A stretch of DNA of 64,000 bases, taken from positions 124,001 to 188,000 of the forward strand of contig NZ_VITI01000005.1 of assembly GCF_007827795.1 (NCBI RefSeq), given 5' to 3'. The translations under genes were made by a program, and so were the position numbers. Positions 42,802 to 55,764 of this stretch are shown here, piece after piece (the stretch's first letter is position 1; each line of letters opens with the position of its first letter). Under the pieces are notes generated by a model that saw only the letters and a list, made by a program, of their open reading frames with translations, did no database searches and had not been told where the DNA came from. This stretch comes from Azospirillum brasilense (GTDB lineage: Bacteria > Pseudomonadota > Alphaproteobacteria > Azospirillales > Azospirillaceae).

Positions 42802-45216
42802 ATGTTCGAAATCCCTCGTGGTGCCCTCTATCCGGTCCTGCCGCTTCGCGACATCGTGGTTTTCCCCCACATGATCGTGCCTCTTTTCGTCGGCCGTGAG
42901 AAATCCGTGCGCGCCCTGGAAGACGTCATGAAGGATGACAAACAGATCCTTCTCGTCACCCAGAAGAACGCCGCGCAGGACGATCCGACGCCGGCCGATA
43001 TCTACAGCGTCGGCACCGTTGGGACCGTGTTGCAGCTGCTGAAGCTGCCCGACGGAACGGTGAAGGTGCTCGTGGAGGGCGGCCAGCGCGCGTCCATCAC
43101 CAAGTTCGCCGAGAACGAGGATTTCTTCCAGGCCCACGCCGACCTCGTCGAGGAGAAGGTCGGGGAAAGCCAGGAACTTGAAGCGCTGGGCCGGGCCGTC
43201 GTCTCGCAGTTCGAACAGTACATCAAGCTGAACAAGAAGATCCCGCCGGAGGTCCTCGTCTCGATCAACCAGATCGAGGAGCCGGGCAAGCTGGCGGACA
43301 CGGTGGCTTCGCACCTCGCGCTGAAGATTCCGGAGAAGCAGCAGCTCCTGGAATGCGCCACGGTGTCGGAGCGGCTGGAGCGGGTCTATGCCTTCATGGA
43401 AGGCGAGATCGGCGTCCTGCAGGTGGAAAAGCGCATCCGCAACCGCGTCAAGCGGCAGATGGAGAAGACCCAGCGCGAGTACTACCTCAACGAACAGCTC
43501 AAGGCGATCCAGAAGGAACTCGGCGAGACCGAGGACGGCCGCGACGAGTCGGCCGAGCTGGAAGAGAAGATCAACAAGACCCGTTTCTCCAAGGAAGCCC
43601 GCGACAAGGCCCTGGCCGAGCTGAAGAAGCTGCGTTCGATGAGCCCGATGTCGGCCGAGGCGACGGTGGTTCGCAACTATCTCGACTGGATGCTGTCCAT
43701 TCCGTGGAAGAAGCGCACCAAGGTGAAGAAGGACCTGAAGCTCGCTCAGAAGATCCTCGACGCCGACCACTACGGCCTGGAGAAGGTCAAGGAACGCATC
43801 CTCGAATATCTCGCGGTCCAGAACCGCATGAACAAGGTGAAGGGTCCGATCCTCTGCCTCGTCGGGCCGCCCGGCGTCGGCAAGACCTCGCTCGGCAAGT
43901 CGATCGCCAAGTCCACGGGCCGCAACTTCGTGCGCATGTCGCTGGGCGGCGTGCGGGACGAGGCCGAGGTCCGCGGCCACCGGCGCACCTACATCGGCTC
44001 GATGCCCGGCAAGGTGATCCAGGGCATGAAGAAGGCGAAATCGTCCAACCCGCTCTTCCTGCTGGACGAGATCGACAAGCTCGGCGCCGACTGGCGCGGC
44101 GACCCGTCCTCCGCCCTGTTGGAGGTTCTCGACCCCGAGCAGAACGGAACCTTCAACGACCATTACCTGGAGGTCGACTACGACCTGTCGGATGTGATGT
44201 TCGTCTGCACGGCCAACACGATGCGCATGCCGCAGCCGCTGCTGGACCGTATGGAGATCATCCGCGTTGCCGGCTACACCGAGGATGAAAAGGTCGAGAT
44301 TTCCAAGCGCCACCTGATCGAAAAGCAGGTGGAGGCCAACGGTCTGAAGAAGGGCGAGTTCGCCATCTCCGACGACGCGCTGCGCGACCTGATCCGCTAC
44401 TACACGCGGGAGGCCGGCGTCCGCAGCCTGGAGCGCGAGATCGCCAACCTTTGCCGCAAGGCCGTGAAGGAGATCCTGATGAAGGGCTCCGCCGGCGCCA
44501 AGGTCTCGGTCACCCGCCGGAACCTCGACAAATACGCGGGGGTCCGCCGCTTCCACTTCGGTGAGGCGGAACTGGAGGATCTGGTGGGCGTCACCACCGG
44601 CCTGGCCTGGACGGAGGTCGGTGGCGAACTGCTGTCCATCGAGGCGGTCAGCCTTCCCGGCAAGGGGCGCGTGACCACCACCGGCAAGCTGGGCGACGTC
44701 ATGAAGGAGTCGGTCCAGGCGGCGGAAAGCTACGTCAAGTCGCGCGCCACCGCCTTCGGCATCAAGCCGACGCTGTTCGAGAAGCGGGATATCCACGTCC
44801 ACGTACCCGAAGGCGCCACCCCGAAGGACGGCCCATCGGCGGGTGTGGCGATGATCACCTCGATCGTGTCGGTCCTGACCGGCATCGCGGTTCGCAAGGA
44901 CGTGGCGATGACCGGCGAGATCACGTTGCGCGGCCGGGTGCTGCCCATCGGCGGCCTGAAGGAGAAGTTGCTGGCCGCTCTGCGCGGCGGCCTCAAGCAT
45001 GTGCTGATCCCGAAGGACAACGAAAAGGATCTCGCCGAGATCCCGGACAACGTGAAGCGCGGCCTGGAGATCATCCCGGTCAGCACGGTCGACGACGTCC
45101 TGAAGCACGCCCTGGTTCGGGCACTCGAACCGATTGAATGGAAGGAGCCGGAAGCGGTCGAGCCGGCGGTCGCCAAGCCGCAGCCCGACGGCGGCGGCGA
45201 GGTGCTGCGTCACTGA
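42802..45216 (+). CDS. lon: Lon ATP-dependent protease
   Basis: Degrades misfolded and regulatory proteins in the cytoplasm. 804 residues: LAN domain (1-200, from [23 protein letters not shown]), coiled middle, AAA+ with Walker [16 protein letters not shown] (about 355) and Walker [12 protein letters not shown], and the C-terminal protease with catalytic Ser in [11 protein letters not shown] (about 678) and Lys in the [10 protein letters not shown] region. The ATG at 42802 has a GAAAGAGG ribosome site and gives family length; an ATG at 42784 would add six residues. A long hairpin follows the gene. Confidence 0.97.
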   Translation: MFEIPRGALYPVLPLRDIVVFPHMIVPLFVGREKSVRALEDVMKDDKQILLVTQKNAAQDDPTPADIYSVGTVGTVLQLLKLPDGTVKVLVEGGQRASITKFAENEDFFQAHADLVEEKVGESQELEALGRAVVSQFEQYIKLNKKIPPEVLVSINQIEEPGKLADTVASHLALKIPEKQQLLECATVSERLERVYAFMEGEIGVLQVEKRIRNRVKRQMEKTQREYYLNEQLKAIQKELGETEDGRDESAELEEKINKTRFSKEARDKALAELKKLRSMSPMSAEATVVRNYLDWMLSIPWKKRTKVKKDLKLAQKILDADHYGLEKVKERILEYLAVQNRMNKVKGPILCLVGPPGVGKTSLGKSIAKSTGRNFVRMSLGGVRDEAEVRGHRRTYIGSMPGKVIQGMKKAKSSNPLFLLDEIDKLGADWRGDPSSALLEVLDPEQNGTFNDHYLEVDYDLSDVMFVCTANTMRMPQPLLDRMEIIRVAGYTEDEKVEISKRHLIEKQVEANGLKKGEFAISDDALRDLIRYYTREAGVRSLEREIANLCRKAVKEILMKGSAGAKVSVTRRNLDKYAGVRRFHFGEAELEDLVGVTTGLAWTEVGGELLSIEAVSLPGKGRVTTTGKLGDVMKESVQAAESYVKSRATAFGIKPTLFEKRDIHVHVPEGATPKDGPSAGVAMITSIVSVLTGIAVRKDVAMTGEITLRGRVLPIGGLKEKLLAALRGGLKHVLIPKDNEKDLAEIPDNVKRGLEIIPVSTVDDVLKHALVRALEPIEWKEPEAVEPAVAKPQPDGGGEVLRH

Positions 45217-45261
45217 TCACCGCTCGCGTTTAACGCGTCCTTAAAGCACCGCCTTGCTTTG

Positions 45262-45298
45262 CATCGCCCGCCCGTCTGCAATTGACGGGCGGGCGATG
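45262..45298 (+). terminator. Long hairpin after lon
   Basis: A perfect 15-bp stem: catcgcccgcccgtc (45262-45276), loop tgcaatt, then its complement (45284-45298). The tail is only weakly T-rich, so it may protect the mRNA end as well as terminate. Confidence 0.75.
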
Positions 45299-45380
45299 TC
45301 GCGTTTATCGTTTCAATGCGCGAAGTCATTGGGCGGCTTTGCTTCCATTTTCCTTGCCGGATTGCGATGGGAGGAAGTAA

Positions 45381-45653
45381 GTGAACAAGAATGATCTGGT
45401 GGCGCATGTCGCCGATGCTGTGGGTTTGTCTAAAACTGATGCGACCAAGGCGGTCGATGCTGTCTTTGACGGCATCGCCGACTCGCTGAAGAGCGGAGAA
45501 GAGGTTCGTCTGGTTGGCTTCGGCACCTTCGCGGTTTCCGAACGCGCCGCCAGCGAGGGCCGCAACCCGCGCACGGGCGAGAAGATTGCCATTCCCGCGT
45601 CGAAACAGCCGAAGTTCAAGCCGGGCAAGACGCTGAAGGATGGCCTGAAGTGA
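45381..45653 (+). CDS. hupB: HU-type DNA-binding protein
   Basis: A 90-residue nucleoid protein that bends DNA as a dimer. It shows the HU fold: MNKNDLVAHVADAVGLSKTD helix pair, VRLVGFGTFAVSERAA strands, the GRNPRTGEKIAIPA arm and the C-terminal KFKPGKTLKDGL helix. The start is GTG at 45381 after a GGGAGGAAG ribosome site. lon followed by an HU gene is a common proteobacterial order. Confidence 0.95.
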   Translation: MNKNDLVAHVADAVGLSKTDATKAVDAVFDGIADSLKSGEEVRLVGFGTFAVSERAASEGRNPRTGEKIAIPASKQPKFKPGKTLKDGLK

Positions 45654-45693
45654 TGACGTCTTGAACGGATAGGGCATTCCGGGCATAGTGCGC

Positions 45694-45720
45694 GCCGGTC
45701 AGCACAGGCTGGCCGGCTTT
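45694..45720 (+). terminator. Terminator after hupB
   Basis: gccggtcagc and gctggccggc form a 10-bp stem with one G-T pair around acag, followed by TTT. Confidence 0.75.
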
Positions 45721-45772
45721 GCGTTGTCTGGGCGGGACGCCCATACAACGACGCCGGACAACGACGCGGCGC

Positions 45773-45847
45773 GGGCGATTAGCTCAGCGGTAGAGCATCT
45801 CGTTTACACCGAGAGGGTCGGGGGTTCGAAACCCTCATCGCCCACCA
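45773..45847 (+). tRNA. tRNA-Val (TAC)
   Basis: 75 nt with encoded CCA; acceptor GGGCGAT/ATCGCCC, anticodon loop TTTACAC (TAC), T arm GTTCGAAAC. Confidence 0.95.
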
Positions 45848-46010
45848 TCGCGCACAGTCCCCCGGTTCGTGCCTTTCAAATTCGTGATTGACAGGTCATG
45901 CGTCGGGCGGCTAGAAACCGCCCATCGGCGACGGGGCGTGACCCCGGAAACTGCGCTGCGGTCCTATGACACGGACGCTTGTTTGTGCGCACTTCACTTC
46001 GCCGCGTTGC

Positions 46011-46087
<77 letters not shown>

Positions 46088-46429
46088 TTCTCTTTTCCCC
46101 ACTCCCTTTTCCCAATGAAAACGAAGCGTTCGCGGCTTTACCGGCAAGCTCGTGATGCCTATATCCGGTAAGCTCGACCCCCATATCCGATAAGCCGGAT
46201 AGAGAACAGGGTCATTTAAAAAGTTTGGTAATACCAAGGACATCCGCTCATTTCCGCAGAGCGGATTCGTTGGCTGAAAGCGATTCAAAGCGCTTTCCTT
46301 GATCACGCTCTCGTCATATATTCCGCCCCGTCTGATGGGCTAATCCAAGGCATTCCAGCCACGACACCGCGCGTCGGCCGATTACCGGCCGTACCGGCGA
46401 TCGTGGCGTGGGCTTATGGGAGGACCGCG
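46088..46429. promoter_or_regulatory. Leader and promoter region of the nuo operon
   Basis: No gene. Three imperfect direct repeats, ccggcaagctcg (46141), ccggtaagctcg (46165) and ccgataagccg (46187), are spaced 22-24 bp. Further on, TATATT at 46317-46322 could be a -10 box, but the -35 is poor. The nuo promoter should lie here. Confidence 0.45.
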
Positions 46430-46798
46430 GTGACCAACCCGCTGATCATTGAGTACCTTCCGATCCTGGTGTTCCTGTTGATCGGTATCGCGCTGGCCGT
46501 GGTGATGGTTGGCGCGTCTTACGTCATCAGCCCGAAGAATCCGGATTCGGAGAAGCTCTCCCCCTACGAGTGCGGCTTCGAGCCGTTCGAGGACGCCCGC
46601 ACGAAGTTCGATGTGCGGTTTTACCTGGTCTCCATCCTGTTCATCATCTTCGACCTCGAAGTCGCCTTCCTGTTCCCGTGGGCCGTGGCGCTCGGGGACA
46701 TCGGCCTCTTCGGCTTCTGGTCGATGATCGTGTTCCTTGGGATTCTGACCATCGGCTTCATTTATGAGTGGAAGAAAGGAGCTCTGGAATGGGAGTAG
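46430..46798 (+). CDS. nuoA: NADH-quinone oxidoreductase subunit A
   Basis: Small membrane subunit of complex I with three helices (from [20 protein letters not shown]). 122 residues from GTG 46430, which follows a GGGAGGA site; an ATG at 46403 would add nine unconvincing residues. The conserved loop [13 protein letters not shown] carries the redox-sensitive Cys region at the quinone pocket. The stop lies inside the first codons of nuoB. Confidence 0.95.
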   Translation: MTNPLIIEYLPILVFLLIGIALAVVMVGASYVISPKNPDSEKLSPYECGFEPFEDARTKFDVRFYLVSILFIIFDLEVAFLFPWAVALGDIGLFGFWSMIVFLGILTIGFIYEWKKGALEWE

Positions 46799-47331
46799 AG
46801 GCTGCCAAGCTGGCGCCGATTCCGCCCGGACCGGAACAGGACGCCTATCTCCGCGCGGTCACCGAGGAGATCCAGGAAAAGGGCTTCATCACGGCGAAGT
46901 ACGAGGACGTGCTCGCCTGGGCCCGCACCGGATCGCTGTGGCCGATGACCTTCGGTCTGGCCTGCTGCGCGGTGGAGATGATCCACGCCTACATGAGCCG
47001 GTACGACCTGGACCGTTTCGGCGTCATTCCGCGCCCCAGCCCGCGCCAGTCCGACTGCATGATCGTGGCCGGCACGCTGACCAACAAGATGGCCCCCGCG
47101 CTGCGCAAGGTCTACGACCAGATGCCGGAACCGCGCTGGGTGATCTCGATGGGCTCCTGCGCCAACGGCGGCGGCTACTATCACTATTCCTACTCGGTGG
47201 TGCGCGGCTGCGACCGGATCGTTCCGGTCGATATTTACGTGCCGGGCTGTCCTCCGACCGCGGAAGCGCTGGTCTACGGCATTCTGCAACTCCAGAAGAA
47301 GATCCGGCGCGGCAACCGCATCGCTCGCTGA
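46789..47331 (+). CDS. nuoB: NADH-quinone oxidoreductase subunit B
   Basis: Holds the N2 [4Fe-4S] cluster that hands electrons to ubiquinone. 180 residues. Cluster ligands are seen in [10 protein letters not shown] (tandem Cys), [13 protein letters not shown] and [11 protein letters not shown]. The ATG at 46789 has an AAGGAG site and overlaps nuoA by 10 nt; an upstream ATG would be a longer, less likely start. Confidence 0.96.
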   Translation: MGVEAAKLAPIPPGPEQDAYLRAVTEEIQEKGFITAKYEDVLAWARTGSLWPMTFGLACCAVEMIHAYMSRYDLDRFGVIPRPSPRQSDCMIVAGTLTNKMAPALRKVYDQMPEPRWVISMGSCANGGGYYHYSYSVVRGCDRIVPVDIYVPGCPPTAEALVYGILQLQKKIRRGNRIAR

Positions 47332-47355
47332 ATAAGAAAAAGGCAGGTCCTGGCC

Positions 47356-47985
47356 ATGTCCGAACAGGCGTTGAAGGAACTTGGGGGCCATATCGCCGCG
47401 ACGCTCGGCGATGACGTCCTGAAGGTCGAGCTGAAGCTTGGCGAGTTGATGGTGACCGTCCGCCGGCCCTCGCTCATCAAGTCGCTCACCTTCCTGCGTG
47501 ACGATCCGACCTGCTCGTTCGAGCAGCTGCTGGACGTCACCGCTGTGGATTGGCCGGAGCGGGAGGAACGCTTCGAGGTCGTCTACATCCTTTTGAGCTA
47601 CAAGCACAATCGGCGCCTCCGCGTGAAGGTCACGACCAACGAGGACACCCCGGTGGCCTCCGCCGTGCCGGTGTACAACGCGGCCGGCTGGTTCGAGCGT
47701 GAAACCTGGGACATGTTCGGGATCTTCTTCTCCGACCATCCGGACCTGCGCCGCATCCTGACCGATTACGGCTTCGAAGGTCACCCGTTGCGCAAAGACT
47801 TCCCGATGACGGGCTATGTCGAGTGCCGCTACGACGAGGACCAGAAGCGGGTCGTCTATGAACCCGTCCGCCTGACGCAGGATTTCCGCAGCTTCGACTT
47901 CCTGTCGCCTTGGGAAGGCATGACGAACGTGATGCTGCCCGGCGACGAGAAGGCCCAGGCCCCTGACACCGGGAGCAAGCCGTGA
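47356..47985 (+). CDS. nuoC: NADH-quinone oxidoreductase subunit C
   Basis: The 30-kDa peripheral-arm subunit, 209 residues, separate from NuoD as in alphaproteobacteria and mitochondria. Conserved [37 protein letters not shown] stretch, shown in part as [12 protein letters not shown]. The stop overlaps the nuoD GTG start. Confidence 0.95.
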   Translation: MSEQALKELGGHIAATLGDDVLKVELKLGELMVTVRRPSLIKSLTFLRDDPTCSFEQLLDVTAVDWPEREERFEVVYILLSYKHNRRLRVKVTTNEDTPVASAVPVYNAAGWFERETWDMFGIFFSDHPDLRRILTDYGFEGHPLRKDFPMTGYVECRYDEDQKRVVYEPVRLTQDFRSFDFLSPWEGMTNVMLPGDEKAQAPDTGSKP

Positions 47986-49202
47986 CCATCGCCACGTCCG
48001 CACACCCCGCCGCCGGCCAGTCCGGCGGCAAGACCCAGATCAAGCCCTACACCATGAACTTCGGGCCGCAGCACCCTGCGGCCCACGGCGTGTTGCGTCT
48101 GGTGATGGAGCTGAACGGCGAAGTCGTCGAGCGCTGCGACCCGCACATCGGCCTGCTGCACCGCGGCACCGAGAAGCTGATCGAGTACAAGACCTACCTG
48201 CAGGCCGTTCCCTACTTCGACCGCCTGGACTACGTCAGCCCGATGTGCATGGAGCACGCCTATGTGCTCGGCATCGAGAACCTGCTGCAGATCAAGGCGC
48301 CGCTGCGTGCCCAGTACATCCGCGTTCTCTTCTCCGAGATCACGCGTATCCTGAACCACATCCTGTCGATCACCACCGGCGCGCTCGACGTCGGAGCGAT
48401 CACGCCGGCGCTGTGGGGCTTCGAGGAACGCGAGATCCTCATGGAGTTCTACGAGCGGGTGTGCGGCGCGCGCCTGCATGCGAACTACTTCCGTCCCGGC
48501 GGCGTCGCCTGGGATCTGCCCGCTGGCCTGACCGACGACATCTGGGAGTTCACGGAGCGCTTCCCGAAGTTTGTTGACGACATTGACAATCTGCTGACGA
48601 ACAATCGCATTTTCAAGCAGCGGACGGTGGATATCGGCGTCGTCACAAAGGAGGAGGCGTTCAACTGGGGCTTCACCGGCCCGATGCTGCGCGGTTCCGG
48701 CGTCGCCTGGGACCTGCGCAAGTCGCAGCCCTACGAAGTCTATGACCGCATGGACTTCGACGTTCCGGTCGGCCTGACCGGCGACTGCTGGGCGCGCTAC
48801 CTCGTCCGCATGGAGGAAATGCGCCAGTCGAACCGGATGATCCGCCAGTGCCTGAAGGAGCTTCCCGACGGCTCGGTGCGCGTGGAGGACCGCAAGGTAT
48901 CGCCGCCGCCGCGCGGCGAGATGAAGCGGTCGATGGAAGCGCTGATCCACCATTTCAAGCTCTTCACCGAGGGCTTCCACGTCCCGGCGGGCGAAACCTA
49001 CACCGCCATCGAGGCGCCGAAGGGTGAGTTCGGCGTGTATCTGGTGTCGGACGGCACGAACAAGCCGTACCGCTGCAAGATCCGCGCGCCAGGCTTCGCC
49101 CACCTGCAGGGCCTCGACTTCATGTCGAAGGGCCACATGCTGGCCGACGCTGTGGCCAACATTGCGTCCATGGACATCGTGTTCGGAGAAATTGACCGAT
49201 GA
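47982..49202 (+). CDS. nuoD: NADH-quinone oxidoreductase subunit D
   Basis: The 49-kDa subunit that lines the quinone cavity together with NuoB. 406 residues from GTG 47982, overlapping nuoC (GTGA). Hydrogenase-like fold with [20 protein letters not shown] near the N-terminus and the C-terminal [21 protein letters not shown]. The quinone-binding His and Tyr lie in the HPAAHG and [14 protein letters not shown] regions. The stop overlaps the nuoE start (ATGA). Confidence 0.96.
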   Translation: MTIATSAHPAAGQSGGKTQIKPYTMNFGPQHPAAHGVLRLVMELNGEVVERCDPHIGLLHRGTEKLIEYKTYLQAVPYFDRLDYVSPMCMEHAYVLGIENLLQIKAPLRAQYIRVLFSEITRILNHILSITTGALDVGAITPALWGFEEREILMEFYERVCGARLHANYFRPGGVAWDLPAGLTDDIWEFTERFPKFVDDIDNLLTNNRIFKQRTVDIGVVTKEEAFNWGFTGPMLRGSGVAWDLRKSQPYEVYDRMDFDVPVGLTGDCWARYLVRMEEMRQSNRMIRQCLKELPDGSVRVEDRKVSPPPRGEMKRSMEALIHHFKLFTEGFHVPAGETYTAIEAPKGEFGVYLVSDGTNKPYRCKIRAPGFAHLQGLDFMSKGHMLADAVANIASMDIVFGEIDR

Positions 49203-49816
49203 GCGCCCCGGCTCACGACCCGGCCAAGGAGCCGGCCTCCTTCGCCTTCACTCCGGAAAATCTGGAACGGGCGAAGTCCATCATCGCGAAGTACCCGGCG
49301 GGCAAGCAGGCCAGCGCCTGCATGCCGCTGCTCGATCTGGCCCAGCGCCAGAACGACGGCTGGCTGCCGCGCGTCGCCATGGACGCCGTGGCCGACCTGC
49401 TCGGCATGCCGCGCATCCGTGTGTACGAGGTCGCGACCTTCTACACGATGTACAACAAGACTCCGGTCGGCAAGCACGTCATCCAGGTCTGCACGACCAC
49501 GCCGTGCTGGCTGCGCGGGTCCGACGACATCGTGCACACCTGCGAGCGCAAGCTGGGCATCGGCGTCGGCGAGACGACCGCCGACGGCCAGTTCACGCTG
49601 CGCGAGGTCGAGTGCTCGGGCGCCTGCGTCAACGCGCCGGTGGTCCAGATCGGCGACGACTATTATGAAGACGTCAGCCCGGAACACATGGAAACGATCA
49701 TCGATGCCCTCAAGGGTGGCGAGATCCCCAAGCACGGCTCGCAGATCGGCCGGCAGTCCTCCGAACCGGTGGGCGGCCCGACGACTCTGAAGGCCTTCAC
49801 CACCACGGCCGATTGA
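49199..49816 (+). CDS. nuoE: NADH-quinone oxidoreductase subunit E
   Basis: The 24-kDa thioredoxin-like subunit with the N1a [2Fe-2S] cluster. 205 residues. Ligands are in [10 protein letters not shown] and [11 protein letters not shown]. The C-terminal 35 residues are polar and variable. The start overlaps nuoD by ATGA; nuoF follows after 10 nt. Confidence 0.95.
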   Translation: MSAPAHDPAKEPASFAFTPENLERAKSIIAKYPAGKQASACMPLLDLAQRQNDGWLPRVAMDAVADLLGMPRIRVYEVATFYTMYNKTPVGKHVIQVCTTTPCWLRGSDDIVHTCERKLGIGVGETTADGQFTLREVECSGACVNAPVVQIGDDYYEDVSPEHMETIIDALKGGEIPKHGSQIGRQSSEPVGGPTTLKAFTTTAD

Positions 49817-49826
49817 GGGGGATGCG

Positions 49827-51119
<1,293 letters not shown>

Positions 51120-51134
51120 GGAGCCCGGTTTCCA

Positions 51135-53207
51135 ATGCCGAAACTCACCATCGACGGGATCGAGATCGAAGTCGAGCCGGGCACCTCGATCCTGCAGGCC
51201 TGCGAACAGCTGGGCATCGAGATCCCGCGCTTCTGCTATCACGAGCGGCTGAGCGTGCCGGCGAACTGCCGCATGTGCCTCGTGGAGATGGAGCGCGCGC
51301 CGAAGCCGGTGGCCGCCTGCGCCATGCCCTGCGGCGACGGGATGGTCGTGAAGACCAACACTGACCTCGTGCACAAGGCCCGCAAGGGCGTCATGGAGTT
51401 CCTGCTGATCAACCACCCGCTGGACTGTCCGATCTGCGATCAGGGCGGCGAGTGCGATCTCCAGGACCAGGCGATGGCCTACGGCTTCGACCGTGGCCGC
51501 TACGGCGAGAACAAGCGCGCCGTCCAGGACAAGTACATGGGGCCGCTGATCCGGACCGAGATGACGCGCTGCATCCACTGCACGCGCTGCATCCGCTTCG
51601 TGAACGAGATCGCCGGTGTTCCCGACCTCGGCGCGGTGAACCGCGGCGAGCACATGGAGATCACCACCTTCGTCGAGAAGGCCATCGGCTCGGAGCTGTC
51701 GGGCAACCTCGCCGACGTCTGTCCGGTGGGCGCTCTGCTCTCCAAGCCCTACGCCTTCACGGCCCGTCCGTGGGAGCTGCGCAAGACCGAGACGGTCGAC
51801 GTGCTGGACGCGGTCGGCTCGAACATCCGCGTCGACACGCGCGGCCCCGAGGTGATGCGCGTCCTGCCGCGCGTCAACGAGGACGTGAACGAGGAGTGGA
51901 TCGCCGACAAGACGCGCTTTGCCTATGACGGGCTGAAGCGCCAGCGTCTCGACCGGCCCTACGTCCGCAAAGACGGCAAGCTCTTGCCGGCGACCTGGGC
52001 GGAGGCCTTCCAGGCCATCGCCGCCAAGGTCAAGGGGGTCCCGGGCAACCGCATCGCTGCCATCGCGGGCGATCTGGCCGACACCGAGTCCATGCTGGCG
52101 CTCAAGGAGCTGATGGTCGGCCTCGGCGCGGCCAACATCGACTGCCGCCAGGACGGCGCTGTGTTCGACGCCTCGTCCCGCGCGGGCTACCTGTTCAACA
52201 GCGGCATCGCCGGGATCGAGCGGGCGGACGTCATCCTGCTCGTCGGCACCAACCCGCGTTGGGAAGCCACCATCGTCAACGCCCGCATCCGCAAGCGCTA
52301 CCTGATGGGTGGCCTGAAGGTGGCGGTGATCGGCGAGGCCCGCGAGCTGACCTACCCGTACAGCCATCTCGGCACGGGTGCCGGCGCGCTGCGGCAACTC
52401 GTCGACGGCACGCATGCCTTCGCGGACGTGCTGCGCGGCGCCAAGAACCCGATGGTCATCCTCGGCGCCGGCGCCTTCCGCCGCAAGGACGGCGCCGCCG
52501 TCCAGGCCGCGGTGCGCAAGCTGGCCGAGACCTTCAACGTGGTTCAGGACGGCTGGAACGGCTTCAACGTGCTGCACACGGCGGCGTCCCGCGTCGGCGG
52601 TCTCGACATCGGCTTCCTGCCGGGCGAGGGCGGTCGCGGCACCGCCGGCATCGTCGAAGGGGCAGGGAAGGGAGAGATCGACGTGGTGTACCTGCTGGGC
52701 GCCGACGAGATCGACACCGCCGCTCTCGGCAAGGCCTTCGTGGTCTACCAGGGTCACCACGGCGACAAGGGCGCCCACCGCGCCGACGTCATCCTGCCGG
52801 GTGCCGCCTACACCGAGAAGAACGCCATCTACGTCAACACCGAAGGCCGTCCGCAGCAGGCGCGTCTCGCCACCTTCCCGCCCGGCGAGGCGCGGGAGGA
52901 CTGGAAGATCCTGCGCGCCCTGTCGGAACAGCTCGGCCACAAGCTGCCTTACGACAGCTTGGCCCAGCTGCGCCGCCGTCTGGCCGAGGTCAACCCGGTT
53001 TTCGCGGCGGTCGGCACCGTCACGCCGTCCCCCTGGGCGTCGTTCGGTGCGGAGGGGCTGATCGAGGACTCGCCGTTCTTCTCGACGGTCGCGAACTATT
53101 ACATGACCGACCCGATCAGCCGCGCCTCGGTGACCATGGCTCGTTGCGCCGAGACGTTCGTGAAGCCCGCCGAGAGCGCTCAGGAGAGGACCGGTACCCA
53201 TGGCTGA
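51135..53207 (+). CDS. nuoG: NADH-quinone oxidoreductase subunit G
   Basis: The 75-kDa subunit carrying N1b, N4 and N5. 690 residues. Ligands: [18 protein letters not shown] (N1b), [16 protein letters not shown] (N5 region) and [14 protein letters not shown] (N4 region). The rest is the molybdopterin-oxidoreductase fold without the cofactor. It lacks the N7 motif insert, as in mitochondria-like enzymes. It overlaps nuoH by 8 nt. Confidence 0.95.
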   Translation: MPKLTIDGIEIEVEPGTSILQACEQLGIEIPRFCYHERLSVPANCRMCLVEMERAPKPVAACAMPCGDGMVVKTNTDLVHKARKGVMEFLLINHPLDCPICDQGGECDLQDQAMAYGFDRGRYGENKRAVQDKYMGPLIRTEMTRCIHCTRCIRFVNEIAGVPDLGAVNRGEHMEITTFVEKAIGSELSGNLADVCPVGALLSKPYAFTARPWELRKTETVDVLDAVGSNIRVDTRGPEVMRVLPRVNEDVNEEWIADKTRFAYDGLKRQRLDRPYVRKDGKLLPATWAEAFQAIAAKVKGVPGNRIAAIAGDLADTESMLALKELMVGLGAANIDCRQDGAVFDASSRAGYLFNSGIAGIERADVILLVGTNPRWEATIVNARIRKRYLMGGLKVAVIGEARELTYPYSHLGTGAGALRQLVDGTHAFADVLRGAKNPMVILGAGAFRRKDGAAVQAAVRKLAETFNVVQDGWNGFNVLHTAASRVGGLDIGFLPGEGGRGTAGIVEGAGKGEIDVVYLLGADEIDTAALGKAFVVYQGHHGDKGAHRADVILPGAAYTEKNAIYVNTEGRPQQARLATFPPGEAREDWKILRALSEQLGHKLPYDSLAQLRRRLAEVNPVFAAVGTVTPSPWASFGAEGLIEDSPFFSTVANYYMTDPISRASVTMARCAETFVKPAESAQERTGTHG

Positions 53208-54210
53208 GTTCTGGAGCGGCTTCCTGCTGCCGCTGATCATCATCGTCCTCAAGATCCTGGCGATCGTCGTGCCGCTCCTGGTGGCCGTGGCCTTCATGAC
53301 CTACGCCGAGCGTAAGATCATGGGCGCCATGCAGCTCCGCCAGGGACCGAACATCGTCGGCCCGTTCGGGCTTCTGCAACCTTTCGCGGACGGCCTGAAG
53401 CTGTTCGCGAAGGAGCAGATCCTGCCGGTCGGCGCGAACCGTGTCGTGTTCTATCTGGCGCCGATGCTGACCTTCTTCCTGGCGCTGGTCGCCTGGGCGG
53501 TCATTCCCTTCGACTACGGCATGGTGCTGGCCGACATCAACGTCGGCATCCTGTACCTGTTCGCGATCTCGTCGCTGGGCGTGTACGGCATCGTCATGGC
53601 CGGCTGGGCGTCGAACTCGCGCTACGCCTTCCTCGGTGCGCTCCGCTCGGCGGCGCAGATGGTGTCCTACGAGGTCTCGATGGGCCTCGTCATCATCTCC
53701 GTTCTGCTTTGTGTCGGCTCGCTGAACCTGACGAAGATCGTGCAGGCGCAGGAGACGATCTGGTTCGCCATCCCGCTGCTGCCGATGTTCGTCATCTTCT
53801 TCATCTCGGCGCTGGCGGAAACCAACCGTTCGCCCTTCGACCTGCCGGAAGGCGAGTCGGAGCTGGTGGCCGGCTTCATGGTGGAATACAGCTCGGCCCC
53901 CTTCGCGCTCTTTTTCCTTGGCGAATACGCCAACATGATCCTGATGAGCGCGATGACCAGCATCCTGTTCCTGGGAGGCTGGCTGCCGCCGCTGCCGTTC
54001 GCGCCCTTCACCTGGGTGCCCGGCCCGATCTGGTTCGCCCTGAAGATCGCCTTCTGCCTGTTCGTCTATGTGTGGGTCCGCGCAACCATGCCGCGCTACC
54101 GCTACGACCAGCTGATGCGTCTGGGGTGGAAGGTATTCCTGCCGTTCTCGCTGCTGTGGGTCGTGCTGACGGCCGGTGTGCTGGTGACGTTCGGCTGGCT
54201 GCCGAAGTGA
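53200..54210 (+). CDS. nuoH: NADH-quinone oxidoreductase subunit H
   Basis: Membrane subunit at the joint of the two arms, forming the quinone entry channel. 336 residues with about eight helices; [20 protein letters not shown] and [20 protein letters not shown] are invariant family blocks. Overlaps nuoG by 8 nt. A 94-nt gap with an inverted repeat (gcgggcg/cgcccgc, 54256-54284) precedes nuoI. Confidence 0.96.
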   Translation: MAEFWSGFLLPLIIIVLKILAIVVPLLVAVAFMTYAERKIMGAMQLRQGPNIVGPFGLLQPFADGLKLFAKEQILPVGANRVVFYLAPMLTFFLALVAWAVIPFDYGMVLADINVGILYLFAISSLGVYGIVMAGWASNSRYAFLGALRSAAQMVSYEVSMGLVIISVLLCVGSLNLTKIVQAQETIWFAIPLLPMFVIFFISALAETNRSPFDLPEGESELVAGFMVEYSSAPFALFFLGEYANMILMSAMTSILFLGGWLPPLPFAPFTWVPGPIWFALKIAFCLFVYVWVRATMPRYRYDQLMRLGWKVFLPFSLLWVVLTAGVLVTFGWLPK

Positions 54211-54304
54211 CCGGCGCCTGAACGGACCATCGGATCGAGTTTCAAAGAGAAAGCGCGGGCGTCACCCGGAACGGGGCGCCCGCTAGGAAGGAGACGAAGA
54301 GGCC

Positions 54305-54793
54305 ATGGCGTTCCTCGATCGTGCGGCGCGCAGCCTGTTCCTGACCGAACTGTTGGGCGGCCTCGGGCTCACCCTGCGCTACATGTTCAAGCCCAAGGTG
54401 ACCCTGAACTACCCGTTCGAAAAGGGCCCCATCAGCCCCCGCTTCCGCGGCGAGCACGTCCTGCGCCGGTATCCCGGCGGCGAGGAGCGCTGCATTGCCT
54501 GCAAGCTGTGCGAGGCGGTGTGTCCGGCCCTGGCCATCACCATCGAGGCCGAACCGCGTGAGGACGGCAGCCGCCGCACCACGCGCTACGACATCGACAT
54601 GACGAAGTGTATCTACTGCGGCTATTGCCAGGAGGCTTGCCCGGTGGACGCCATCGTCATGGGTCCGAACTTCGAGTTCTCCACCGAGAACCGTGAAGAG
54701 CTTTTCTACAACAAGCAGAAGCTGCTGGCGAACGGCGACCGCTGGGAAGCGGAAATCGCCCAGAACCTCGCGGCCGAGGCGCCGTACCGGTAA
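54305..54793 (+). CDS. nuoI: NADH-quinone oxidoreductase subunit I
   Basis: The 23-kDa ferredoxin-like subunit with clusters N6a and N6b. 162 residues with an N-terminal amphipathic region and two 4Fe-4S motifs, [12 protein letters not shown] and [12 protein letters not shown]. Strong ribosome site (AGGAAGGAGACG). Confidence 0.96.
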   Translation: MAFLDRAARSLFLTELLGGLGLTLRYMFKPKVTLNYPFEKGPISPRFRGEHVLRRYPGGEERCIACKLCEAVCPALAITIEAEPREDGSRRTTRYDIDMTKCIYCGYCQEACPVDAIVMGPNFEFSTENREELFYNKQKLLANGDRWEAEIAQNLAAEAPYR

Positions 54794-54829
54794 GTCGTTG
54801 CAGTGCGGTAAGCGGAAACGGGGATAACG

Positions 54830-55444
54830 ATGATTGTTCAAGGCATCGCCTTCTACGTCTTTGCCGCGCTGCTGGTGGCCTCCGGTGTGATGGTCATCTC
54901 GGCGCGGAATCCGGTTCATTCGGTCCTTTATCTGGTCCTGGCCTTTTTCCAGGCCGCCGGCCTGTGCGTGCTGCTCGGGGCCGAGTTCATCGCGATGATC
55001 CTGGTGATCGTCTATGTGGGCGCGGTCGCGGTGCTGTTCCTGTTCGTGGTGATGATGCTCGACATCAACTTCCGCGAACTGCGGGCGGGTGCATTGCAGT
55101 ATCTGCCGATCGGTGGGCTGATCGGCCTCATCCTGCTGGCCGAGCTGGCCGCCGTGCTCGGTGGCTGGATCATCGCGCCGGCCGCGGAGAAGGCCGCCTC
55201 GGCGCCGATGGCGGCGATGAGCGGTGCGACCAACACCGAGCAGCTCGGCCAGCTCATCTACACCCACTACGTCTATCTGTTCCAGGCGTCGGGCCTCGTG
55301 CTGCTGATCGCCATGATCGGCGCCATCGTCCTGACCCTGCGTCAGCGCGAGGGTGTCCGGAAGCAGAACGTCGGCTCCCAGCTCGCCCGTCGGCGCGAGG
55401 ACGTGGTCGCCATCCGCAAGGTGCCGACCGGGGAGGGCGTGTGA
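54830..55444 (+). CDS. nuoJ: NADH-quinone oxidoreductase subunit J
   Basis: Membrane subunit with five helices, 204 residues. [23 protein letters not shown] (here [20 protein letters not shown]) holds the pi-bulge helix that links to proton transfer. The C-terminal 35 residues are basic and soluble. nuoK starts 3 nt after its stop. Confidence 0.95.
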   Translation: MIVQGIAFYVFAALLVASGVMVISARNPVHSVLYLVLAFFQAAGLCVLLGAEFIAMILVIVYVGAVAVLFLFVVMMLDINFRELRAGALQYLPIGGLIGLILLAELAAVLGGWIIAPAAEKAASAPMAAMSGATNTEQLGQLIYTHYVYLFQASGLVLLIAMIGAIVLTLRQREGVRKQNVGSQLARRREDVVAIRKVPTGEGV

Positions 55445-55446
55445 TC

Positions 55447-55755
55447 ATGGAAATCGGTCTCGGGCATTATCTGACGGTCTCGGCCATCATCTTCACGCTC
55501 GGCGTCCTCGGCATCTTCCTCAACCGGAAGAACGTCATCATCATCCTGATGTCGATCGAGATGATGCTGCTCGCCGTGAACCTGAATCTGGTGTCGTTCT
55601 CGGTCTTCCTGAACGATCTGGTCGGGCAGGTCTTCTCCATGATCATCCTGACCGTCGCCGCCGCCGAGGCGGCCATCGGTCTCGCCATCCTGGTGGTGTA
55701 TTTCCGCAACCGCGGCTCCATCCGGGTCGAAGACATCAATCTGATGAGGGGCTAA
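55447..55755 (+). CDS. nuoK: NADH-quinone oxidoreductase subunit K
   Basis: Small three-helix subunit, 102 residues. The two buried glutamates needed for proton pumping are in [14 protein letters not shown] and the [12 protein letters not shown] block. The ATG at 55447 gives the usual length. It has no strong ribosome site of its own and is probably coupled to nuoJ. Confidence 0.95.
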   Translation: MEIGLGHYLTVSAIIFTLGVLGIFLNRKNVIIILMSIEMMLLAVNLNLVSFSVFLNDLVGQVFSMIILTVAAAEAAIGLAILVVYFRNRGSIRVEDINLMRG

Positions 55756-55764
55756 GGCAGCGCC

